Source: DASYTH01 sp036002505
GTDB taxonomy: Bacteria; Actinomycetota; Actinomycetes; Mycobacteriales; Pseudonocardiaceae
Length of the DNA: 64,000 nucleotides
Reading direction: 5' to 3'
Assembly: GCF_036002505.1 (NCBI RefSeq)
Contig: NZ_DASYTH010000218.1
Span: 19,733 to 83,732 of the forward strand
The translations under genes were made by a program, and so were the position numbers. Below the pieces are notes generated by a model. It was not told where the DNA came from and searched no databases. It was given only the letters and a program-made list of their open reading frames with translations. How positions within the stretch are numbered: position 1 is the stretch's first letter; every line of letters starts with the position of its first letter. Shown here one piece after another: positions 60,002-64,000 of the stretch.

Positions 60002-61236
60002 AGAGCTGCCACCTCAACGATCTCCAAGTGCGGAATGGGGAACACCAGCCGGCCGTACCATTCGCCCACATAGGACAGTTGCTCGGTCAGCTCCTTGCGC
60101 AGGTTCCACGGCAGCACCAGCACGTAGTCCGGCTTGTCCTCGGCGATCCGCTCCGGCGCCAGGATCGGGATCCGCATTCCGGGGGTGAACTTGTCGTGCT
60201 TGTACGGGTTGCGGTCCACGGTGTACGGCAGCAGGTCGGGCCGGATGCCGCAGTGGTTGAGCAGCGTGTTGCCCTTGCCGGGGGCGCCGTAGCCGACCAC
60301 CGTCTTGCCCTGCTCGGCGGCGTCGATGAGGAACCGCAGCAGGTCTCGGCGCACCTGGGCCACCCGCCGGCTGAACTCGGCGTACCCGGACAACTCGTGC
60401 AGCCCGGCCGCCTTCTCCCGGGCCAGCACGTCGGCCACCCGCTGGCTCGGCTCGGCGGCGACCTCCTCGGGCCGCGCCCACAGCCGGATCGACCCGCCGT
60501 GCGTGGGGATCAGCTCGACGTCCACAAGCGACAGCCCGCCGGAGGCGAGCGCGCGGGCGGCGGAGGCGACCGTGTAGTACTGGAAGTGCTCGTGGTAGAT
60601 CGTGTCGTACTGGTTCTGCTCGATCAGCGGCAGCAGGTGGTGCACCTCGACGGACACCCAGCCGTCGTCGGCAACCAGGGCGCGCAGACCCTTGGTGAAC
60701 CCGACCACGTCCGGGATGTGCGCGTAGACGTTGTTCGCCACCACCAGGTCCGCCGGCCCGTGCTCCTCCCGGACCGCGGCGCCCCGGCCCGGGTCGAGGA
60801 ACGCGGTCAGCGTGGGCACACCCTTCTCCCGGGCGGCCTCGCCGACGTTCACCGACGGCTCGATACCCAGGCACCGGATGCCCGCGGTGACCACATGCTG
60901 CAGCAGGTAGCCGTCGTTGCTGGCCACCTCCACCACGAACGAGTCGCTGCCCAGGCCCAGCCGGTCCACCGCACCCACCACGAACCCCCGGGCATGCCGC
61001 ACCCACGAGTCGGAGTAGGAGGAGAAGTAGGCGTACTCGGTGAACGTCTCCTCCGGGGTGATCAGCGGTGGCAGCTGGGCCAGCCAGCAGTTCGTGCACA
61101 CCCGCAGGTGCAGCGGGTAGGTGGGCTCCGGCTCGTCGAGCTGCTCCGCGGTGAGGATCAGCTCGCACGGCGGCGTCGCCCCGAGGTCGACGACGCTGGC
61201 CAGGCTGGTCGAACCGCACAACCGGCAGATGGTCAT
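59998..61236 (-). CDS. Sugar C-methyltransferase with zinc-ribbon N-terminus
   Basis: 412 residues. Zinc site C4, C7, C47 and C50 (CRLC and CTNC), then the SAM domain (FVVEVASNDGYLLQHVVTAGIRCLGIEPS) and a C-terminal domain (GKTVVGYGAPGKGNTLLNHCGI, then LPYTVDRNPYKHDKFTPGMRIPI). This three-part plan is that of the NDP-hexose C-methyltransferases TylC3 and NovU and of related methyltransferases of glycan loci. The adjacent nucleotidyltransferase start overlaps its stop by four bases. Confidence 0.88.
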   Translation of the reverse strand: MTICRLCGSTSLASVVDLGATPPCELILTAEQLDEPEPTYPLHLRVCTNCWLAQLPPLITPEETFTEYAYFSSYSDSWVRHARGFVVGAVDRLGLGSDSFVVEVASNDGYLLQHVVTAGIRCLGIEPSVNVGEAAREKGVPTLTAFLDPGRGAAVREEHGPADLVVANNVYAHIPDVVGFTKGLRALVADDGWVSVEVHHLLPLIEQNQYDTIYHEHFQYYTVASAARALASGGLSLVDVELIPTHGGSIRLWARPEEVAAEPSQRVADVLAREKAAGLHELSGYAEFSRRVAQVRRDLLRFLIDAAEQGKTVVGYGAPGKGNTLLNHCGIRPDLLPYTVDRNPYKHDKFTPGMRIPILAPERIAEDKPDYVLVLPWNLRKELTEQLSYVGEWYGRLVFPIPHLEIVEVAAL

Positions 61237-62736
61237 TTAATAAGCTCCCTGACCGGACAGCACGGCCCGGAACGTCTTCCACAGGATCACCGCGTCCAGC
61301 GCGAGCGACCAGTCCTCCACATAGCGCAGGTCGAGGCGCACGGCCTCGTCCCAGGACAGGTCACTGCGCCCGCTGACCTGCCACAACCCGGTCACGCCGG
61401 GCTTGACCAGCAGCCGGCGCCGGACGTCCGGCCCGTACTTCGCGGTCTCCTCCGGCAGCGGCGGCCGCGGCCCGACCAGCGACATCGACCCGCCGAACAC
61501 GTTGAACAGTTGCGGCAGCTCGTCGATCGAGTAACGGCGCAGGATTCCGCCGACCCTGGTGATCCGCGGGTCCCGGCGCATCTTGAACAGCACGCCGGCG
61601 CCCTCGTTGAGCTCGGCCAGCTCGGCCAGCATCTGGTCGGCGTCCCGGATCATGGTGCGGAACTTGACGATGGTGAACTCCCGGCCGTCCTTGCCGACCC
61701 GCTTCTGCCGGTAGAACACCCCGCCGCGGCTGTCGATCATGATGGCCAGGCACACCGCCAGGAGCACCGGAGCCAGCAGCAGGAGCAGCAGCGCCGACCC
61801 GATCCGGTCGAACACGTCCTTGACCACCCGCCGCACCCCGGTGAACGCCGGCGCGCTCACCCGCAGCAGCGGCATGCCCAGCACGCCGGTCATGTGCAGC
61901 CGCGGCCCGGCCACCTCCATCAGCGTCGGCGCCACCACCATCTCGGCGCCGCTGCCCTCGAGCTTCCACGCCAGCTGCTGCAGCCTGCGCGGAGTCCAGT
62001 AGGCATCCGCCGTGATCGCCACGATCCGGTACCCGCCGCGCCGCACGTGATCGGCGATCTCGTCCAGCTCCCCGACCACCGGGATGCCGTCCAACTCACC
62101 CGCCGCGTTGCCGAACCCGTCCGCGGTGCACACCGCGTCCACCCGCCACCCGATGTGCGAGTTGGCCCGGGTCCGCTCGATAAGATCACGCAACGTATGC
62201 GGACTCCCCGCCGCCAGCACCGGCAGCAGGCAGTGCCCACCGCTCCGCGCCCGGTGCAGCAGCTTCCGCAGCAGATATCGGGCCGGGAAGGCGAACAACG
62301 CGATCGCCGGCACGACCACGAACACCCAGGGCCGCATCGTGGTGATACCCAGCGCCAGCCCGGCGAGCCCCAGCGCGACGTCAGCCGCGAACAGCCCGCG
62401 CCCGAGCCGCCCGAACTCCTCCGCGCCCTGGCCCAGCACCACCAGGTGCCACACCCGGTTCATCCCCAGCGCACACAGCACCACGACGGCCGTGACCGCG
62501 CCGAGCCCGGCCACCTTGGGCCCGCTCATCCCGGCCTGCGCGCCCACGAACCCACCGACCACCGCGACCGCGACCAACGTGCACAGCACGTCGCTCGCGA
62601 TCACGGACCGCCGGTACCGCGGCTCCCACCCCGCCACCGGCGGCGTGGATCTTCCCCCATCGACATAGAGCTCTGCCGTCCGCCGACCGGCCCACATGCT
62701 CGATCTTCGGCGCGGAGACCCCACATGGTAACTCAT
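61237..62736 (-). CDS. Initiating phosphoglycosyltransferase (WbaP/WcaJ-like)
   Basis: 499 residues from ATG 62736, with GAGGG nine bases upstream. Four or five N-terminal membrane helices, a CoA-binding-like middle domain, a further helix near residue 310 (ALLLLLLAPVLLAVCLAIM) and the catalytic domain with KRVGKDGREFTIVKFRTM, the Asp-Glu segment RYSIDELPQLFNVFGGSMSLVGPRP and PGVTGLWQVSGRSDLSWDE. It moves a sugar-1-phosphate from UDP-sugar to undecaprenyl phosphate, starting the repeat unit. First gene of the nine-gene minus-strand run. Confidence 0.92.
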   Translation of the reverse strand: MSYHVGSPRRRSSMWAGRRTAELYVDGGRSTPPVAGWEPRYRRSVIASDVLCTLVAVAVVGGFVGAQAGMSGPKVAGLGAVTAVVVLCALGMNRVWHLVVLGQGAEEFGRLGRGLFAADVALGLAGLALGITTMRPWVFVVVPAIALFAFPARYLLRKLLHRARSGGHCLLPVLAAGSPHTLRDLIERTRANSHIGWRVDAVCTADGFGNAAGELDGIPVVGELDEIADHVRRGGYRIVAITADAYWTPRRLQQLAWKLEGSGAEMVVAPTLMEVAGPRLHMTGVLGMPLLRVSAPAFTGVRRVVKDVFDRIGSALLLLLLAPVLLAVCLAIMIDSRGGVFYRQKRVGKDGREFTIVKFRTMIRDADQMLAELAELNEGAGVLFKMRRDPRITRVGGILRRYSIDELPQLFNVFGGSMSLVGPRPPLPEETAKYGPDVRRRLLVKPGVTGLWQVSGRSDLSWDEAVRLDLRYVEDWSLALDAVILWKTFRAVLSGQGAY

Positions 62737-63122
62737 CGTGTATAACCCTCGGTTCAGCCGTCTCGGGCGTGCACAATTCAATGGGCGTCCCCGGAGGCCC
62801 ACACACATACGGTTTTGCCGTACCCAGCCAACGGATCAGGCTGCACCGGCCGACCCGCAGCTTGCGATACCTCATTCGCTCCCCCTCCCACCCCCGTTAC
62901 ACGCACAGTGAGACTTCCCAGTCACCACTTGGAGACCCCCCACGCAGCGTGAACGGCAACTACGGCAAGCGACCTCCATCGTCGCCGACCCAAAGATCAA
63001 CCACGACCGTGTTCACCCGATGGAGTGGACCTGACCTCGACCTCGCCGAGTCACACGTTGAGCACGCTCCGACATGGGAAAAGTGACGTCAAGAGGCTCG
63101 CAAGAGGGGAGCGTGGACGGGG
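62737..63122. other. 386-bp divergent intergenic region
   Basis: No gene is evident. It should hold the promoter of the polysaccharide operon on the minus strand and that of the small plus-strand genes. I see no convincing -35/-10 pair. Base composition drops relative to the region around it. It marks the right edge of the polysaccharide locus. Confidence 0.45.
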
Positions 63123-63311
63123 ATGACGCGCATGATTCCCGTGTCCCGCGAGGAGCTGATCATCGAACGGGACGAGTTGCTGGGTCAGCTCGGCACGACT
63201 CTCGAAGAGTTCACTCGGCGCGCCCGTGCCTATGCCCTGGTGGGAAGCGAGTGGGAGGTGTGGAGCCGGTTGCTGGACATCAACTTCCTCCTGGGCGATG
63301 ACAGCACCTGA
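63123..63311 (+). CDS. Small conserved helical protein
   Basis: 62 residues from ATG 63123 (ATG 63132 also in frame). It reads VSREELIIERDELLGQLG, then LEEFTRRARAYALVGSEWEVW and DINFLLGDD, a two-helix pattern I recognise as a common small actinobacterial protein of unknown role. Its stop overlaps a possible downstream gene. Such pairs can be toxin-antitoxin-like, but nothing in the sequence proves it. Confidence 0.6.
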   Translation: MTRMIPVSREELIIERDELLGQLGTTLEEFTRRARAYALVGSEWEVWSRLLDINFLLGDDST

Positions 63312-63591
63312 CCTGGTACACGACAACTTCGCTGAGCAGGCCAAGGCTCGGGGACAACGTCAGCAAAGTCGTCCACGTCCATGCCCATCGAGGCGAGCTG
63401 TCCCACCTCCTGTCGAGGACGGAGCATCAGACTCCGCACCCATGGCCGCCCTCCACATCCCCACCGGCGGCCCCCGCTTCCGGCCAAGCATCGAGGACGC
63501 GGCTGCAGTTCTCGGCACGCTGGGCTACATCGTCACGACTCCAGACTCAGGCCCACCACAAGACAAGCTCCGCCCCCTCAAGATGTGGTGA
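63298..63591 (+). CDS. Possible hypothetical protein, weak
   Basis: 97 residues from ATG 63298, overlapping the preceding stop by 14 bases. The first part (APDLVHDNFAEQAKARG) and the last (FRPSIEDAAAVLGTLGYIVTTP) look protein-like; the middle is low-complexity Pro/Arg. It may be a real partner of the 62-aa protein or a decayed gene. Confidence 0.35.
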   Translation: MTAPDLVHDNFAEQAKARGQRQQSRPRPCPSRRAVPPPVEDGASDSAPMAALHIPTGGPRFRPSIEDAAAVLGTLGYIVTTPDSGPPQDKLRPLKMW

Positions 63592-63644
63592 CCTCAACAA
63601 CGACGACGACCCCGCCGCATCTCGCGAACAGGGTCGTCACCCCA

Positions 63645-63721
63645 TGGTGGCCAGGGGCGGGGTCGAACCGCCGACCTACCGCTTTTCAGGCGGTCGCTCA
63701 TACCAACTGAGCTACCTGGCC
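63645..63721 (-). tRNA. tRNA-Phe (GAA), CCA encoded
   Basis: Read on the minus strand: acceptor GGCCAGG/CCTGGCC, D arm with GCTCAGTTGG, anticodon stem ACCGC/GCGGT with loop CTGAAAA (anticodon GAA), T arm GGCGG-TTCGACC-CCGCC, discriminator A and encoded CCA. 77 bases, all stems perfect. Confidence 0.96.
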
Positions 63722-63842
63722 AAGAACCTCACACTAGCCCGCACCCCGACTCGGAGGATCCAAGGGCCGGAGCCCCGGCGCCCGCTGGTCCAAACCCAAC
63801 AAGACCAGCGCCGGGTCAAGAGGAGCCAGCACCGTGGGGGGT

Positions 63843-63863
63843 TTGGGGGGCTCGGCCCCCCAA
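63843..63863 (-). terminator. G-rich 9-bp hairpin between the tRNA genes
   Basis: TTGGGGGGC (63843-63851) and GCCCCCCAA (63855-63863) pair perfectly around a TCG loop. It could end transcription after tRNA-Asp. It resembles the hairpins inside sigE at 24057-24101. Confidence 0.5.
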
Positions 63864-63921
63864 CGTTATCGGAACCGACAAGGTCCGCGCTCTCCGCGGA
63901 CACACGTCCCCCGAGGTTCCG

Positions 63922-63995
63922 CGACCCAGACGGGACTCGAACCCGCGACCTTCGCCGTGACAGGGCGACGCGCTAACCAACTGCGCCACTGGGCC
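63922..63995 (-). tRNA. tRNA-Asp (GTC), CCA not encoded
   Basis: Minus strand: acceptor GGCCCAG/CTGGGTC with one G-U pair, D arm GCGC-AGTTGGTTA-GCGC, anticodon loop CTGTCAC (anticodon GTC), T arm CGGGTTCGAGTCCCG and discriminator G. The next bases are CGG, not CCA, so CCA must be added by the nucleotidyltransferase. 74 bases. Confidence 0.95.
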
Positions 63996-64000
63996 TTACT

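Noticed and set aside
60028..62745. A 905-codon open frame on the plus strand
   Set aside because: It is antisense to the methyltransferase and phosphoglycosyltransferase genes, has runs of His/Gln/Arg/Pro and no family motif. Long antisense frames are normal at this GC content.

Overview
The window is GC-rich actinobacterial DNA, most likely from a member of the Pseudonocardiales (Amycolatopsis-like). The genus cannot be fixed from the sequence alone. Reasons: a mycothiol gene (mshB), the succinylase lysine/DAP genes dapC, dapD and dapE, gpgS, glgM/glgC, an ECF sigma factor sigE with a zinc anti-sigma factor, many GTG/TTG starts, and a small zinc-ribbon protein opening with MGRHS. Positions 3484-37165 follow, in order and largely in orientation, the M. 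tuberculosis stretch Rv1170 (mshB) to Rv1234 as I remember it, with insertions and losses.

Layout. 1-3299: end of an oligopeptide ABC transporter operon (two ATPases, two very similar DppB-type permeases). 3484-7085: mshB, a membrane protein, an EcsC-like protein, ferredoxin fdxA and dapC. 7209-11101: CHAD protein, dapD, an intact VapBC-type module, dapE. 11112-15426: two LOG-family proteins, a FolP2-type DHPS homologue, gpgS, a DivIVA-type membrane protein and DNA-3-methyladenine glycosylase. 15476-19465: enoyl-CoA hydratase/PaaX, a 55-aa DUF3117 protein, leucyl aminopeptidase, GtrA-like protein. 19500-21992: divergent glgM/glgC. 22289-26952: membrane protein, O-methyltransferase, and the envelope-stress set sigE-rseA-htrA-tatB. 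27108-37165: mrp, MarR, DUF1003, an MgtE-N/CBS protein, an ArsR-like regulator divergent from two CitE-type lyases, a stomatin-like protein, a zinc ribbon, an acyl-CoA dehydrogenase and a YflT-like membrane protein.

37981-62736 is a large cell-surface polysaccharide locus of Wzx/Wzy type: an initiating phosphoglycosyltransferase, flippase, polymerase/ligase, two Wzz-like proteins, five glycosyltransferases, an AlgD-like sugar dehydrogenase, an RmlC-like epimerase, an acyltransferase, a deacetylase, a GNAT protein and two DUF6492 paralogues. Its right arm (62736 down to 52614, minus strand) is an operon-like run of nine genes. It joins a nucleotidyltransferase, C-methyltransferase, PIG-L deacetylase and epimerase to two poorly understood proteins: a DUF2172/DUF4910 peptidase-like protein and a 343-aa protein built from two repeats that share four cysteines. 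This arm is the best candidate for an undescribed system. The window ends with two tRNA genes (Phe, Asp) on the minus strand.

Two themes run through the non-coding DNA. First, convergent gene ends are either abutting or overlapping, or filled with structured repeats: perfect 14-16 bp hairpins of one length class, and arrays of exactly 21-bp units, two of them arranged head-to-head. Second, many genes have a TANNNT box 5-8 bases before an ATG/GTG, the pattern of leaderless transcription. I used it to choose several starts. No rRNA, CRISPR, phage or complete insertion sequence was seen.
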